A DNA stretch of 64,000 nucleotides from Psilocybe azurescens (GCA_023853785.1 JAJIRX010000496.1:434001-498000), one strand, 5' to 3'. Counted from the stretch's first letter, positions 1-13,773 are shown. The notes: generated by a model from the sequence alone, not told the origin. Made by a program: numbers and translations.

Positions 1-3000
1 TGAGTCAAGAAGAGCCCTTACGTTTTGGGCAGAAGTCATGGAGCCTTTTCGTGCAGCCTCTCCATCCAATGATGCAGCCGCCTCGTTGATAGCATTGTTG
101 ATCGATTCGTTTAATGCTCGCCAGCGCCAATAGCATTCTTCCCATAGTACGACATGAATTCCAGCTGAGAAAGTTAACATACGAACGAGCTTCCGAATAC
201 GTTTCTGGTGACCGACACGACCTGAAAATGACAACAATCTAAGTTAGGCTGGTCCAAAAAGAGAATTATTAGACACACCGGCAACGGTAATTCGAGGATC
301 TCCCAATTGTTCGTATATGAGATTTCGTTTCGATCTGTCCTCCTCTGTCATGGATGTGTTCACGGGAGCACCTGGTAGCCGCTCGGCGTAGGAGAGGAGA
401 CGAAGGCCTTTGGCAGCCAATTGTGAAATATCATTATCTGCAGACGTCAATGAGACCAGGAAAGCCATCTCGGCCAGCGCAAAAGCAGGGGTGCGCTTTG
501 GATCGAGCTGTACGTCTGTCGTGTGCTGGAACTGGAAGAAGATTCCGTTGTTGAACATCGCGAAGAAAAGAGACCTCAAGTAAGAATACTTACATCAGTC
601 TTTATAACGAATGCTTCAATAATTTGATGCGCAACAGAGATCCATAATCGTTGGGCATCAAAGTCGGACCTCGTGGTCAACAAATTGGCAGAAACACTCA
701 GCAGAGTGATAGGTCTAAAAATAAAGATAGTCAGTTTTCTTTTTATAGCGAAGCCATTTGAATGGAGGAAGGCTTACAAAGACGACTTCACAATATCCAT
801 CAACAGGGCACGGTTGGAGTCGTCTGAGAATGTCAAGAAAGCCTGCTGGGATAACCGGCGCATGCAACTTGCAGTGGAGACTTTCACCGATATGTCTATA
901 GGCGCCTCCCATAGTTTCACGGCCATATTCACCCATGAGTCAGCGTCTGCTGTGGAAGATATGCCTTTCATCATGAAGAGGGGTGTGGCTCGCCATAGTG
1001 ATAAAATTCCCAGAATGAGAACCTCTCGGTCGTTAAGAGGTTCAGGGAAAACATGTTTTGCTCTCGGACGAGTCGAGATACGCTTCATGACCCCATTATG
1101 CTCGACTTCCTGGCGTCGTACACCTGAACCCTACGATTACGTAATTAACGACGGTTAGCAATACTGGCACAGTCAGGACACACCTTCAAGATGTCTCTAC
1201 ACCTTCCAGCGAGCGCATCTTCCAGCACAGTCAACGGCCTTTGCCATGGGAAGCGAGGTGCATCCTGGACCAAGGTCAGACAGGCGCGAATAGCACAGGT
1301 CTTGACAGGCTCTGATCTTTCTGGTTCCATGCATGCCTCGAACAGAGGCGTCGAATCCTCCAGTGGCAAAAAGCGGTATAGTGCGACAAGGGCGTCCGCG
1401 TACAAGGAAACATCGATGTCCTCGTATGATTCCCAAAAAGGTCTTCGTGTAGCTCCACAGTTGTATAATGTGACCTAGGTGGCACATCGTTAAGTTAACG
1501 ATAAAACAAACATTGAAATAATGGCGACATTACTGACTTTAATCTCATGGGCAACATCCGGGGCGATCAGGCGCAATGGAACGTCGCCTTGTGGATCCAC
1601 ATATGCAGCAGCACGGCACAGATCCACCAAACATGTCAAAGAGACTTCAGAGAGCTTGGAGTTATTTCCAACGTTCTTCACAATAGCATCAATAAATTTA
1701 AGTTCCTACACCAAGGTATACAATCAATATCCCACTATGCATGGAAGAAAACCGAAAGATCAAGTTTTTTACACACCTTTTTGCTTTTGTGATTGGAAGA
1801 CCCGAATTGGTAATCCGGTGTCATTCTGTCAGATGTGATACAGTGCAAAATCGTCAGAGTCGGCCAATAGATCTCTTCGTGCCCAAGGGGAGCTATAGAA
1901 TACAACACGTCGAATACACGTTCTGGCGTCCCTTCTGTTCGCCCTCTTGTTCGAATAGTATCATTGAACTCCGCGGGAAAAACGTCTATCCAATTCCAGA
2001 CAGCCGACCGAAGATGTATCGTGACGGCTTCCTTCGCATCTTGCCTCAAGGTCACCAATAAGGAAGAAAGTTCTATAAAAGGGGGAAAAAAAAGAATACG
2101 GAAATATTAAGCGCGAGCGCCTTTTCCAGACGGAAAAGACAGAACTCACGTGTAAGAACTTGCACTAAACGTTGTCTGTCCATCACACTATGCGACAACA
2201 GCTGAAGGTCGACCAGATCGGAGGGTTGTTCGGAGTGTCCGGCCAGCCATGCTATTTTCGACGACAGACGCTCAAACACGACGATCCAATTGGAGGCGGA
2301 GATGTGGAATATAATCCGGCCGATATACTTGGCAATTAAATTATTCACGGATGTTGAAGATTTGACGAGAGACATGTGTGTTGATTCGTAGGTCGTGTTC
2401 GTAGCAGCAATATGCGTTGTCGATGCAAGACTGACTTTATTCGACTTGACCGAGTTCGAGGATGGCTGATTACGAAGTGGGATCTCTGAGGTGGTTGGCG
2501 GCGGCGTTTCAACGTGGTTCATGGTGTACATATTGACATCCTCGAAATCTCGGAAAGCGATGTCCGTTGATCGCGTTTGGAACATGAGAGGAACATCGGG
2601 AGATGCTGTTTGGCGCATGAAAAGGACCATGACGCTGAGGATATATTTGACACATGCATCGTCCAGTGGTGGGGGTTCTTGCCATGACTGATTTGTTGAA
2701 TATTCCGAGGGTGCTTGGCGGCGGCTACTTTTGGAAGAACCAGGAGGGACAGGGGAGTCGGGAGAGGACAGTGGACGATCGTCGTTCGCACGTGGGTGAT
2801 GAGACCAACGCGATGCCATTGTCATGGATAGGACCTTCAAAATAAAAAGCTGGGATTGAAGGACTTCAATTGTCAGTTGTTGGGTATGTGGCTCAAATTG
2901 CTGAAAATATACGTTTGAATATCTCCCTACAGATGGAATTCTTATTATCAACTCACCTTGGCCAAACGGTCAAGTAGCTCGCAAAGCGCCCATGCAATCA

Positions 3001-3402
3001 TGTCCAAAGAGTCCTTCGAAAGATCCATGAGCGTCTCGATAGCTTGCTGAGTCGGCTGATCGTGCTCGACACGGTCTAATGAAAGGCCAGAATTGCATGG
3101 CAGCTAGAATGGGCGACAAAACACAAAGCATGAATACGACTTGCCCTAACCAGAAAGAAAAATCCAACCAGCCAACGTACCTTGTCCTTTAACCTTTTCA
3201 CAAGAACCTGCACGATCTTCTGCTGAGGTGTGGCCGAGCCGAGCATCTGTAATTGCGGCGTGTAGTGCGACGAATGGATCGACGATGCAGGGACCGACGG
3301 GATAACATGATGCGACTCCGTAGTCCTATGGATTAGCACGGTACTGGCATTAGGCGTACTGGCATGGGAAGGCCCGACAGACGCAGAAGGCCGTCGAGGC
3401 AT
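1..3402 (-). CDS. Neurofibromin/IRA-type Ras GTPase-activating protein, N-terminal part (partial)
   Basis: Product is a large Ras GAP of the IRA1/IRA2/neurofibromin class, which switches off Ras by stimulating GTP hydrolysis at membranes. Only the N-terminal region is in the window; the gene runs off the left edge, so the GAP domain is not seen. The start ATG is at 3402. Exon 1 ends at 3181; intron 3104-3180 has GT/AG ends. The exon from 3103 reads LPCNSGLSLDRVE, then a segment ending in DMIAWALCELLDRLAK, which is the usual N-terminal signature of basidiomycete IRA proteins. Later exons give VFERLSSKIAWLAGHSE, APDVAHEIK, FWESYEDIDVSLYADALVA and KTDVQLDPKRTPAFALAEMA, all in conserved order and joined by short introns (about 2952-2890, 2150-2075, 1734-1710, 1640-1490, 1200-1130). 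I saw no frame breaks. The family call rests on remembered consensus, not an alignment. No functional partner lies next to it. Confidence 0.82.
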
Positions 3403-6327
3403 TCCGCCAAACCGGTTTTTGCTCAGTTTAACTGTTGTTGTTGCGCCGCAATGCTGACGCCGTACTAGAAAGGTGGTATTTCAGAGGAAACCTTTTCCTC
3501 CTGAAGACGACGGTATCTTGGGAAAATCCTATATGATATCAAGGAAAAATCTCAAGACAACGAAGTCGAAGGAAACGGGGAAGCTCACTAACCTTCCCTG
3601 ATTTCTGAACCCCTAGCTGACAAAGCAACGTCAACTTTATGTACGGATTGTCACTTTATATAAGGCTTGAAATTGTTTTGAACTCGTGTTACCCACTATC
3701 ACCTACTCGCCGACGAAACTGACAACGACAATTTATGCAGAGAAGAAAAGTGGATTTTATTACATACAAAGCAATTAGCGCTGAGTTCCAACATGTGTGC
3801 ACGAGTGGCGTACTTATTCAGATTCTACCGAAATAAAGAAGTATGATCCTTTTATCTATATACAAGCCGCGCCTCGCTTCGCCACGGTGAATGTTCATTA
3901 TATATTTGGGAGACAATTAACAAACACAAACACTGTCTATGGGATGGGGAAGGTAATCCGGGTCATAGAAGAGGGTCCAAGTACCACAAAAACATAGAGC
4001 GATGCATTGTTTTCCACCTGAAGAGGATAGACAAATATGTACATACGAAATGGTAGGATCTCTTTCATATACTAGGAATATCTCCAGGTTTGCGAGAAAC
4101 ACATTGTTCACCAAGTGCTTCGCACATAACCTTCTTGAAAACACATCAGTTGCTAAATAGTGGAGACCCCAGATGTGGCCGTACGGCAACATATGAATTG
4201 AGTAATACATGCCACTTGTTATGATGTCAACCAGCGTGCACGTATTGCTGGAAACCTACAAATCCATCAGAAAGGGTTGAGAGCTTTCAAGCCAACTGAG
4301 TAAGATAGATAGAGCAAGGAAGGCTTCAGCTACAGGTGACGTGAACAGCTTGGACAGAGTGATAGCTAATGGATCAGATATTGATTGATCTAACAAAGAC
4401 TGGGTGACAAGGAGAGACCATTCCAACGCTCAGTAATCCTTAGTGGAGTAGACTGGGGATTGAAGGACGGCGAAACACCAGGAAGGACGCTGGAAAAGGT
4501 AAAGCTACAGATGTGAATCAGCAGACAAAACGTTGACTTATTTATATAGGTCTTGAGTAGCGTCAGATGCGGGACTTACTTTATCAGACATATTGACAGA
4601 TCTGATATATATAAGCAGAGAACAATGGTAGTCGGACTGCTTCTCAAGACAATGGTCTGCATCTTCTGATAAGTCCTGAAGGATGACACATTGTACTTGA
4701 AAGGGGTCTTTATAGGGAAGCAAGGGTACCAGAGAAAGTCCGGGACCATGGACAATAGGTAGCAATGAATGTGGAAATTCCATCTACACTTCACGATCTC
4801 GACTCCAGGATTGCTTTAATTGCTACTTCGTTTAAGGGTTCATGTCGGAAGGTCGGAGACAGGTAGCACTATGGCGCTGTTAGAGATGATTCATGTCGGC
4901 TCTATCTTGAATCTCAGATGTTTGATTGACTATGATAGATGAGCGACGACGAGCGCAGCGAAGTGCAGAAACTCGACAATTAGAACTTGTTTGATAGTCA
5001 TAGTTAAGCAGACTGGGAGAGCCGTCGTGGCATGTTGATTTTTAAGAACCGCAGAATCGTGACCGTGGAACCATGAGATATGGAGTCGAGCCATTGTTCG
5101 ACTTTCTGAGTTAAGTGTGAGATGGATGGAGCTGCTATTGCGACGACCGCAACTGCTGCCAAGATACGAAGCATATGTCTGTAAAAGTGGAAAGTAAGTT
5201 GTAATGGATCAATATAAACCGTTATAACTGCCCGGCGACAGTGACCGTGAATGACTTGAGGGTATTGTACGGACAACGTCATTTCAGTCAAATTGCCCTG
5301 GGATGATCACAGGTTAAGAACCGGGCGCTGGATTCTGACGGATGACAGAACAATGTGCGTATCGCATGGCCGGTGAAAGTGGTCAAGCTGAACAGCTTAT
5401 AGCAGCGTGCCCCACGGCGGCGGTGGCGGCGGCAGCACTGCCTATGAATTACGAATCGTTTACGTCTCCAACCTCAATGAAACCGGTAAATGGCCACATG
5501 GATTTGAGCTAACTGCCTGCATAACATCGGAGGTGGACAAATGACATGAAATGGACTGCAATAGAGAGGCTTTATATAGACTGGAGCTCGTCGTCGTTGA
5601 TGATGGGCAAACAGTGACAAGCCGCGGGATCTGCACAGCCACTGGACCTACAACGTCAATAAGGATTGGAAGCCCTGTTTGACGTGTCTCTCAGAGTGAC
5701 CGGATCGCCAGGACGACATACAGAATAGGATCAGGCCATTGTTCTTCGGAAGAGAGTAATCGGGGGAAATATTGCGGCGTTCACAGTATGTAGAGCTGAC
5801 GGTGAACAATGGGATCTGGACATGAACAAGTCGGGATCTCGGATATATAACATTGGGCGCAGTACCGGGTTGTCGATAGCCCTCAAAAGTAGATTGTTGA
5901 ATGAAGGGAATCGAGTCAGGGGCGCGGGAAAATTGCCGGTTTTCTCTACTCCGCAAATTTGAAACCCATGCCGGGCCTATAACAAGTCGAGTGATCCTGA
6001 ACAAATAAATACCTTTTCGTCCCTCTTACGGCTTGGTCCTTCCTGGCTCTTGCACCATCGTTTTTTTTGCTATTACCCTCCTGTCGATTTCGCTATCGCA
6101 CTCACAGTTTATTTTTTCTTTTCTTTTCGGTTGCTCTCTAGTTCATAGTCATCGTTTGCACGTCGTTTCCTCGCTGTTCCTTTCCGCCATCTTGCTATCA
6201 GTCCTCTTGCTTCACTTATCATCGTTTTCAGCTTTTTTGCTGTCTCCTATAACCCACAAAAAATTTGATCAGAGAGAAAAAAATACAAGTACCCCCACCT
6301 TATTCGTCGTCGATATCGGCATTCGAC
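3403..6327. other. Intergenic stretch, divergent from the Ras GAP to the RNA-binding gene
   Basis: No conserved gene was recognised in these 2.9 kb. The part next to 6328 is the likely 5' leader of the RNA-binding gene: about 6010-6250 is strongly pyrimidine-rich. A short minus-strand reading frame at 5004-5174 starts with a hydrophobic stretch (MLRILAAVAVVAIAAP) and encodes 56 residues. It could be a small membrane or secreted peptide but has no recognisable family. A GGC-rich patch lies near 5413-5435. Confidence 0.5.
5004..5174 (-). CDS. Possible 56-residue peptide with hydrophobic N-terminus
   Basis: The frame opens with MLRILAAVAVVAIAAPSI, which looks like a signal peptide or membrane anchor, and continues with a short polar tail ending RLSQSA before a stop. 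I recognise no family. No partner exons were identified. It may be a chance frame in intergenic DNA; the hydrophobic N-terminus is the only reason to list it. Confidence 0.2.
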   Translation of the reverse strand: MLRILAAVAVVAIAAPSISHLTQKVEQWLDSISHGSTVTILRFLKINMPRRLSQSA

Positions 6328-9137
6328 ATGTCCAGAGCAGACCAGCACGATTCGGATCATCCTCCTGGCTTGGGTAATTACCGTCAGGCCCATGACCGAG
6401 AGTATATCAGCCATCCCTACTCGTCTTCGGCAGTCGGGTCCCAGGATCGAAGGCCATCGGGTGGCTACACGGCTGGGTATGGAGGAGCCATGTCGCGATC
6501 GCTGGCCCTTCAGGATTATCGTGACTACAATTATGTGCACCCATCGGAAACAAACACACACAATCCCACCTCAAGTCTAGCGCACATTTCGGGTCCTTCG
6601 CCCTTTCCTATATTCAACCACCATAATCACCGCCCCTCCCCCCCTCAAAACTCCGCCAGCGCTATATATCCCTCCACCAGCCCCAGTGACCGCGACGCTC
6701 CTTTTTATCGCCAATCTCAAGCATCAAACACCGCCGCCACAAATTCTATCACCTCTCGCTCAACCCTTTGGTGGAGCGAGCTAGAACCTGGATGGATGAA
6801 GAGTATGTCAAACAAGTTTGTGGTCTTATGAATTGGGACCCGGCGAGTATCAAAGTTCCCCATCCTGCTCCCGACCCCACCACCGGCCAACAGGCCAACA
6901 ATCCGGGATATTGTTTCCTTACTTTTCCGTCCCCCTCGCACGCAGCTTCAGTTCTCGCCCAGATCACCAAAGGCGGTCCGCTGCCGATGCCTAATTCATC
7001 CAAGCCTTTTGTTATGAATTGGGCGTCTTCAGCCACTTCAGCATCGCCAATGGCTTCTACATTCCCTGCGACAACTATATCTCAGCCAGCTGCTGTCACA
7101 CAGCAATACCCCAAGGAATACAGCATATTTGTCGGCGATTTAGCGCCTGAAACATCCAATTCCGATTTAGTGGCCGTATTCCGTAATCCAGTCCTTGGTC
7201 TTCGCAATGATAGAGAGCCTAAGTTTATCAGACCGTTCCTGAGTTGTAAGAGCGCCAAAATTATGCTCGATCCGTCGACCGGAGTCTCCAGGGGCTATGG
7301 ATTTGTCCGGTAAGTCTCAGATAGACGCATATATCCACTCCATATTAATCAGATACCATAGATTCACCGATGAAGCAGACCAGCAGCGAGCGTTGATTGA
7401 AATGCATGGACTTTACTGTCTTTCGCGTCCTAGTAAGTCCCCGGCTATTGAATAATGCGCATATATTCACCTTTAATCTTCCGAAAAGTGCGTATCTCTC
7501 CTGCCACTGCAAAGTTCAAAGCGCCACCGAATCTCCCTGGCTTTGACCTTCCGCAGGTCTCGTTCAATTCGGCGGGCAACAACGAGATTTCGGACCAGTC
7601 TAGTCAAGCTGTGACCATCGCCTTGCCTCTTCCTAATTCTACCCAAACGAAGAGCGTCTCGGCGCCTATCGCCGCTGCAGGTTCCACGCTATCGCTGAAT
7701 AGCAATGCTACATCTGGGTCGTCCATTGGCGGGTCCCATTCTATCAACTCTATGAGCACGGACACATCGTCAAGTGCCAGCTTGTCCACTTCGGCGTTTG
7801 CTTCCTCAGAGGACATGATCAATATGCCGCACATGGGACACCATCAGTTCTCCAGCTTTGATACCAGCCCTATCAAAATGGCGAGTATTAATCCATTTGT
7901 TCAGGAAGCTCAATTGCGACAAGTTCTTGCCCAGCAGGCGGACGATCCTGCTCCTCGATATGTCATATCGGCGGAATCCTGGAAACACCACGCGCAAGCA
8001 CGAGCCATCCTCGGAAACCTGATAGGACCAAACGGCGAGCAGCTGACGTCCACGGATCCCTATAATACCACTGTATTTGTCGGCGGGTTGTCTCCTCTGA
8101 TCTCTGAGGATACTTTGAGGACCTTTTTGCCCCCTTTGGAGATATCCATTACGTACGTGTTTTAGGCGCCACACACAATTGTTTTAAGCGCTGACGCATT
8201 GTTTAGGTTAAAGTGCCCGTCGGAAAACATTGCGGTTTTGTCCAATTTGTTCGGAAGGCAGACGCAGAGAAGGCCATCGAGAAGATGCAAGGTTTTCCCA
8301 TTGGAGGGAGTAGGATTCGGTTGAGTTGGGGCAGAAGTCAATGTGCGTAAAGAAATTTATCGACCTTGAAGTGTTCTCTAACCCTTGTATAGATAAAGCC
8401 GCGCAGGCCGCCGCACAAGCTGCACAAACAGCGGCTCTGCAGAGTCAGTTCAGTGCTATATCTATTCCCGCCCCCTTCCTCAATCGGTGAACACCCTCAC
8501 CCAGGATCAAGCCCTGGAAATTCTGCAGAAGTTCTCTGCTCAAGGCTTTTACAATGGTGGAGGGCCTTCTAGCTCGTACGAAGTCAGCGAGATTGAGAAT
8601 GCGCTCCTCACATACAGTGGTCGTGAGGAGAAGAAGGAAGAAGCTCCAACAACTAACTTTGCTTCCACTTCGCGTCCCGAGGTGCATCGTGCTCAGTCGA
8701 GCTTTTCGCCATTCTCGCCTGATCCGAACAACTTGTACATGACCTCGGGGACGACGAGACGGGAATCTCCTTTTTCGCGATTGGACACTCTTCCTCACCC
8801 ATCGAAAGCGTATGCTCCCGGATTCTTCCCGTTGCAGCCACCCGAACTCAAAGTGAACGTTTCCAACGGTGGATCCAGCTCTGACAAGGTTTCCCCAACG
8901 TCTGCACGCGCATTAAGCGGTCGCTATGCTTTTTCAGGAGACTCTGATCCTCAGACTCCTTTGAATCGTGCTCCAGGGCGCTCTGAGGCTCCCATTTCTC
9001 GCCCATCGTCGGGACAGATGACAGTTCCGGTCACGGATGCTGATGCCATTCAAGACTTGAATGGGACGCTCGCCAGCCTCGACCTGGACCGCTCGTGGAA
9101 GTCTCCTGATATATCTCAAGGTAGGGCGAGCGGCTAA
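6328..9137 (+). CDS. Three-RRM RNA-binding protein, NAM8/TIA-1/CSX1 class
   Basis: Three RNA-recognition motifs in the order expected for the NAM8/TIA-1 class, which acts in U1-dependent splicing or mRNA stability. RRM1 covers about 6765-7030 (TLWW, GYCFLTFPSPSHAASVL). RRM2 starts at YSIFVGDLAPETSNSDL near 7120 and ends in an exon with RGYGFVRF and QQRALIEMHG. RRM3 contains TTVFVGGLSPLISEDTL, then KHCGFVQFVRKADAEKAIE and GGSRIRLSWGRSQ. The tail is low-complexity. Exons: 6328-7309, 7362-7432, 7489-8152, 8207-8342 and 8393-9137, all with GT/AG introns. The frame is broken three times by an apparently missing single base: near 6788-6791 (in the EPWMDEEY region), in T5 at 8124-8128 (RTFFAPFGDIHY region) and in C5 at 8471-8475, upstream of NTLTQDQALEIL. 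Each repair restores family sequence, so I treat this as one intact gene with sequencing errors, not a pseudogene. Confidence 0.85.
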
Positions 9138-12113
9138 GCCAAATGTGCTCCCCACCAACGACCAACGAAGCAAGAAACGTCGAACTATGCCTCTTCCTTT
9201 CTCCTTCTTTTTCTTTTCATTTCATCTCAATACACCCCACCTTCGTTTCCAAAAATTTCATGTTTTTTTTAAAGTATTACGCCCTCGTCACGCTAAATCC
9301 CACATATTATTGTTTGAGATTTTAGCACAGGTATCCTTTCCTTCTTTTATTCTATTGCCATACTTTAAGTATAGTACAACATCATACTTCGCATCATTTG
9401 TCTCCGCCATTGTTGACTCGCCTCGCTTCACCACATGTCCATGTTCAATGACCGTATTCTGTGAACCACATCTTCACGATATTTGTTCTTTTCCTCTTTC
9501 TTTTTCCTCTCTCTTTTCTCCATCGCTCAGTCTACAGTCTTGCATTTCTTGTTTTGTTCCCATCGTCCCCCCTGTTTGTCCCGTATACTATTTCTTCTAT
9601 TTTCTCTTGGTCCTCACCAAGCACAACCCAGTTACCAGTTACCAGTACCGAATTTCAAATTCCTCGTTTGTTTTTCTTGTTTTGCTTTGTTCTGGATCTT
9701 TCTCTACCGTTCTATGATACCATCCGACCTCATCCGATCCATGAGATACTTTTTTTTCGTTTATCATTTCAAATCAAATGACTCCTTTTTGTTCCTATCT
9801 CGACGACTTCTTGTTTTTTTCACTTCCATCCCCGCCTCTCTGTTGTGATTCATCATTTTTATCACGACCTCGGGACAAGATTCACTCGGTTTCGGTTTCG
9901 GTTTCGGCTTCGGTTTTGAATATTCGTTTTCTTGTTTTGTAGTACTTTGATACCCTCCCCCTCCTCATCTCAAACCCCAAGTGTAAAAACAGCAATTCTA
10001 TCATTGTTTGTTTGACTGAATGGACAGCGCTGTAGCCCACACATCTTCTCTTTTCAATTGTACCCAAGTAATTTCGGTCATTGTATATAACCTCATGATC
10101 ATCATTAGATTGATGGCTAAATTGTATCAAGCTTTTTTCGTTTTTTTTTTCGATGTCAATTCTGATGCCAGAGTCCGGACCTGCGCCCACAGTGGCGGCT
10201 GGCCTAGATAAATCGGTGACAGGTCCTATCCATTATATATGAGTGTACTGTATGCACGACCTTTTCTTGTTCGCTATAAAATGAAGCATGAATGGCTTGT
10301 CGATGACCTCGTGCTTGGTGGACAGCTGTTGCAGTGGGCTTGGCATTGATGGAAAGTACCATGTTTGGGAAAATCAAGTGATGTCCATGACAATGCGTGC
10401 TGATGATGATCCAATTCGGCTAGATTGAAAGGCTTGTTCGGGCCAATCACGCTGCGTCGCGGCTGGGATGGCTTTGGTGTTGTGACAGGAAAGGAAAGTC
10501 GCGAGTTTGGTACGTTCACGAATCACCTCGAATCACGAACTATCACAAATCGCGATTGAACGAATTTCCAATGCCAACTGCGCGCCCGCTTCCAAATGTC
10601 TTCGAGCTCTTCTTCATCATCTTTGGACCTGACGCTGGTGGATGGATGCCTTGATGGTGGACTTCCAGTTGCGATATTGAATGTGTCAAAGGAAACGCTG
10701 CAGAAATCTGATCTTGTGATATCGATGGCCGCTGATTCTTGACAGTAAATTCTTTACTCGATGGTGGCTGGCCGAAGATTGAATAGGAATCTTACGCGCG
10801 GGGATCGGCGGACACGCGGAAAAAAAACGACAAGTGCTCAGTCAGGCAGGTCGAATGGGTCGGCAGGGTTGGTGGCTATCTGCGATCTTCTTGACTTCTC
10901 TGCTCGGTGGTTCGCGGTTTCAAAAATTAAGGATCTTATTTTCCTGTTTATGTATTCAATGGTCTTCTAGAACATGGTTGATGCGACGATGCGACGCGAT
11001 GCTGTAGTAGGATACTATCACCGCCATTGGCAGCTGCATTAATAGCAAACAGCTCGACCAGTGTCGAGTGTTGACTGAGCAGAGTCCCAGTCGGGCAGAG
11101 TCACCTTCGCAACTTCGAATCGTTGGAGACAAGTGGGGATGGCAAACTATTCAATGGGCAGCAGACCTGTGTCAGCTGTGTCCGGGTGCGATTCTGTCTT
11201 ATTTCGTGTAATCGCTTTCTTTCAGGGACTACATCTCGTGATTCGTGGGTTGACAGTGTCTAGTTCCTCATTGGGCTCACACCCTAAATCATCCGGTTTA
11301 GCAGTGAACATCAAAGAATCGGTAAAGGTGGTAAAGTCTACTTAGCAAAATCACTGGCAGAGCAGTGACTCTAGCCCACCGGGTTTCTTAGTCTTTCCAT
11401 CCTCAAGTTCCAACCACGGCCTCAGTCTGCATCCAGGATATGGATTCATTTGCACATATATGTATGCTCGCAGAAGTACAAATGATTGCCATGAAAACAC
11501 GAAACTCCAAGCGCCACCGTCATTTCGTGCGATGTGAACGAATTTCGGTCCCGCAATGCATAGGATGCTATCGTGATAGGACCTTCTCTTCTCAAGTAGA
11601 CCTGGGAACCAGCCATTGGCAAACACAAATTCTGCTTAATGCGGAATCACGTACTGTGGGGGCATTGAGTAAACCCGGGCTATTGTCTCATTCTGATTTG
11701 CGGGCGGTTGCAATCTCAAATGTTAATACGTCAAGTTTGTCTTCCAGGCTTTTCATTCCGTGAGTATTTTCAGAGAAATTCGAGTTCTCCTGGGTATTTC
11801 TGAACCTGCCGTCGGCATATGAAAGGCCTCAGCAGACCTTGAATATCGCTTGTTTAACTGCCTCACCGGTAAATCTTCTGTTTCTGCATACACAGACCAG
11901 TCCTATGTTACAGCTTCTTTCCAACTGGATAAGGCTAAACCCATGCGTATTTAAATACATGGCCATTTCTCGCTTTATCACGCGAAATCCCTCTCTTCAA
12001 AATATCTTCCAATTACAGAGTTTGTCGCAAACGGGCAAGCATCGAGCATAATGCAGCCACCTGCGTCCGTCACCCTGTTTCTTTGCTATCCTTCATCCGA
12101 TATTGACATATAG
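9138..12113. other. Long intergenic stretch; T-rich 3' region, nothing recognised
   Basis: About 9140-9870 is T/C-rich and probably includes the 3' untranslated region of the RNA-binding gene. A short TTCGGT repeat sits at about 9886-9915. From 10.2 to 12.0 kb I found no frame resembling a known family on either strand. The first exon of the downstream DUF6533 gene may lie in 11.9-12.1 kb but could not be fixed. Confidence 0.45.
9886..9915. repeat. Short TTCGGT microsatellite
   Basis: Four to five imperfect hexamer copies of TTCGGT with one TTCGGC variant, inside a T-rich noncoding stretch. It is too short and too far internal to be telomeric. Confidence 0.7.
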
Positions 12114-13773
12114 ACTATCTTACTGGCAGACTGATCCCCTTTAGCCTTTCTGAGGTCTTTGAATTCGCCGACCAGCTTTTGACAACAAGGTGTGTATTGA
12201 ATACTGCAGCTCCAGTGTGTGGGTAATCTCCTTAGCTCACTGCACAATCGTCAAAGATACATCGCTTTCTCTGGAGTTGTTCTTCTCATTTATGACTGGA
12301 TGCTCACATTCGACGAGGAGGTCTGTCGCGTTATCGACGATCACCGAGAAAAAATCTGACCGACGCGTTTGATATACAGATCAACAGTATATGGCCAGCC
12401 AAGTTGTCTACAACAAAAATCATTTTTCTTCTCAATCGATATGTCAATATTGCTTCCCAGTTATCTATGATCGTGTATTTCATTGGGTTAACCGAGACTA
12501 ACTCACGCGTGGTAAGCCGTCATGTATCTGAAGCCTGCAATTCAATCGGCCATTCACCTTTGGCAAAGACTTGTGTCTTTTTGTCGTTGGGTATGGAGGC
12601 ACTGTTTTTCTTGCATTAGCTTCCATACATGGCAAGTGCTAGTATTACTTATATCTCAGACTACCCACGGGCTGCTATGCTAACCCTTCTCCGTATCAGT
12701 TCTCGTCCTCCTGCGCGCTTGGGTAATCTGGAATCGTCGACCGTGGATCACAACGGCTTTGGCACTAGCCTACGCGCTCTATGCTCTCGCCTGTGTGACT
12801 CTCATTACCTATGCAGCTATTACAGACGCTAGTAAGTCTGTGCTGTGTGTTTCAAGGGAAATTTTGTTGACCACACCCGAAAGATTATTTTATTTTCAAC
12901 ATTGATGGGACTTGCGTGTCCTTCACTGCTCGTGAGTGAGAACAAATGTGATACATCTACATGCTGACACCCAACCCGATTTATAGCAACCTTGGTGAGT
13001 CAAACAGTCAACTCTGAATCTCATTTTTGAAATCGACAATGTGTAGTGGTATGTATGGGTCGCGAGGTACGTCGAATATCGCAATCGTTTCCATTCACTG
13101 TAAAGCGCCCACGTCTAACACCCATGTTGCAGTCTGGCGCTCGAATACGTTTCTTTTCTATTCACGCTGGCGAGCATTCACTGGCATTACACTGGAGTCA
13201 CCCCAGGACTTGGCGGTCTTCAACCTCTTGTCAGAAGAGTGTATCTGTCAGGTATTGGTGATCAATTGTCTTAAACCGCACCTGGCTTTCCTGACAATGT
13301 GGATTGAATATACCCCTTACAGCTCTTGTATATATTATAGTGAGAATGCTTCAATGTGCTCATTTGGAACCCCTGATGAATGAAATCTGTACTCTAGTTT
13401 TCGACAGCGTGTCATATCTCCAACATGGTCCTGTGGTATGTAACGCACCACGAGACCACATGTCCGACATACTTAAATCTCGTTCAAGGGGCGTGTTCTG
13501 GAAGACACCATACAATATGGTTGCTGTAACGTCAGTTCGTTTTTCTGATTACTGTTTGGCTATCGCACAAAATCTAAACGCCCCGCTGATCCTGCTCCTT
13601 CTCCACAAAGCTTCACCTGCTGTTTGATGAACGTGGCCGGACAGCGCTTTGTATTGGACTTGCGTCGAGTTAACGAAGAACGCTTCATGCCTTCTCTTCC
13701 TACATTATCCAACATTGACACTCACAACACTGTACCCCAGATCTTAGCTCACAACGACAGAGCCGTGCACTGA
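12114..13773 (+). CDS. DUF6533 family multi-spanning membrane protein
   Basis: Integral membrane protein of the DUF6533 family, which is common in Agaricomycetes and has no assigned function. Splicing the exons gives VVLLIYDWMLTFDEE joined to INSIWPAKLSTTKIIFLLNRY, then VLLRAWVIWNRRPWI followed by a hydrophobic run (TTALALAYALYALACVTLI), then WYVWVARSLALEYVSFLF and ASIHWHYTGVTPGLGGL, and a C-terminal exon with LMNVAGQRFVLDLRRVNEERF, ending at the TGA at 13771. These are hallmark pieces of the family. The exon beginning at 12114 (after a TAG acceptor) has no in-frame Met, so an upstream first exon is missing from this model; the true start is unresolved, probably 11.9-12.1 kb. Introns use GT/AG. 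No regulatory element is evident. Confidence 0.72.

Noticed and set aside
6788..8475. Programmed frameshifting in the RNA-binding gene
   Set aside because: Three unrelated sites with no slippery heptamer plus structure, and the same defect in other genes, fit sequencing error better.
9886..9915. Possible telomere-like repeat
   Set aside because: TTCGGT is not the fungal telomere unit (TTAGGG) and the run is only about 30 bases.
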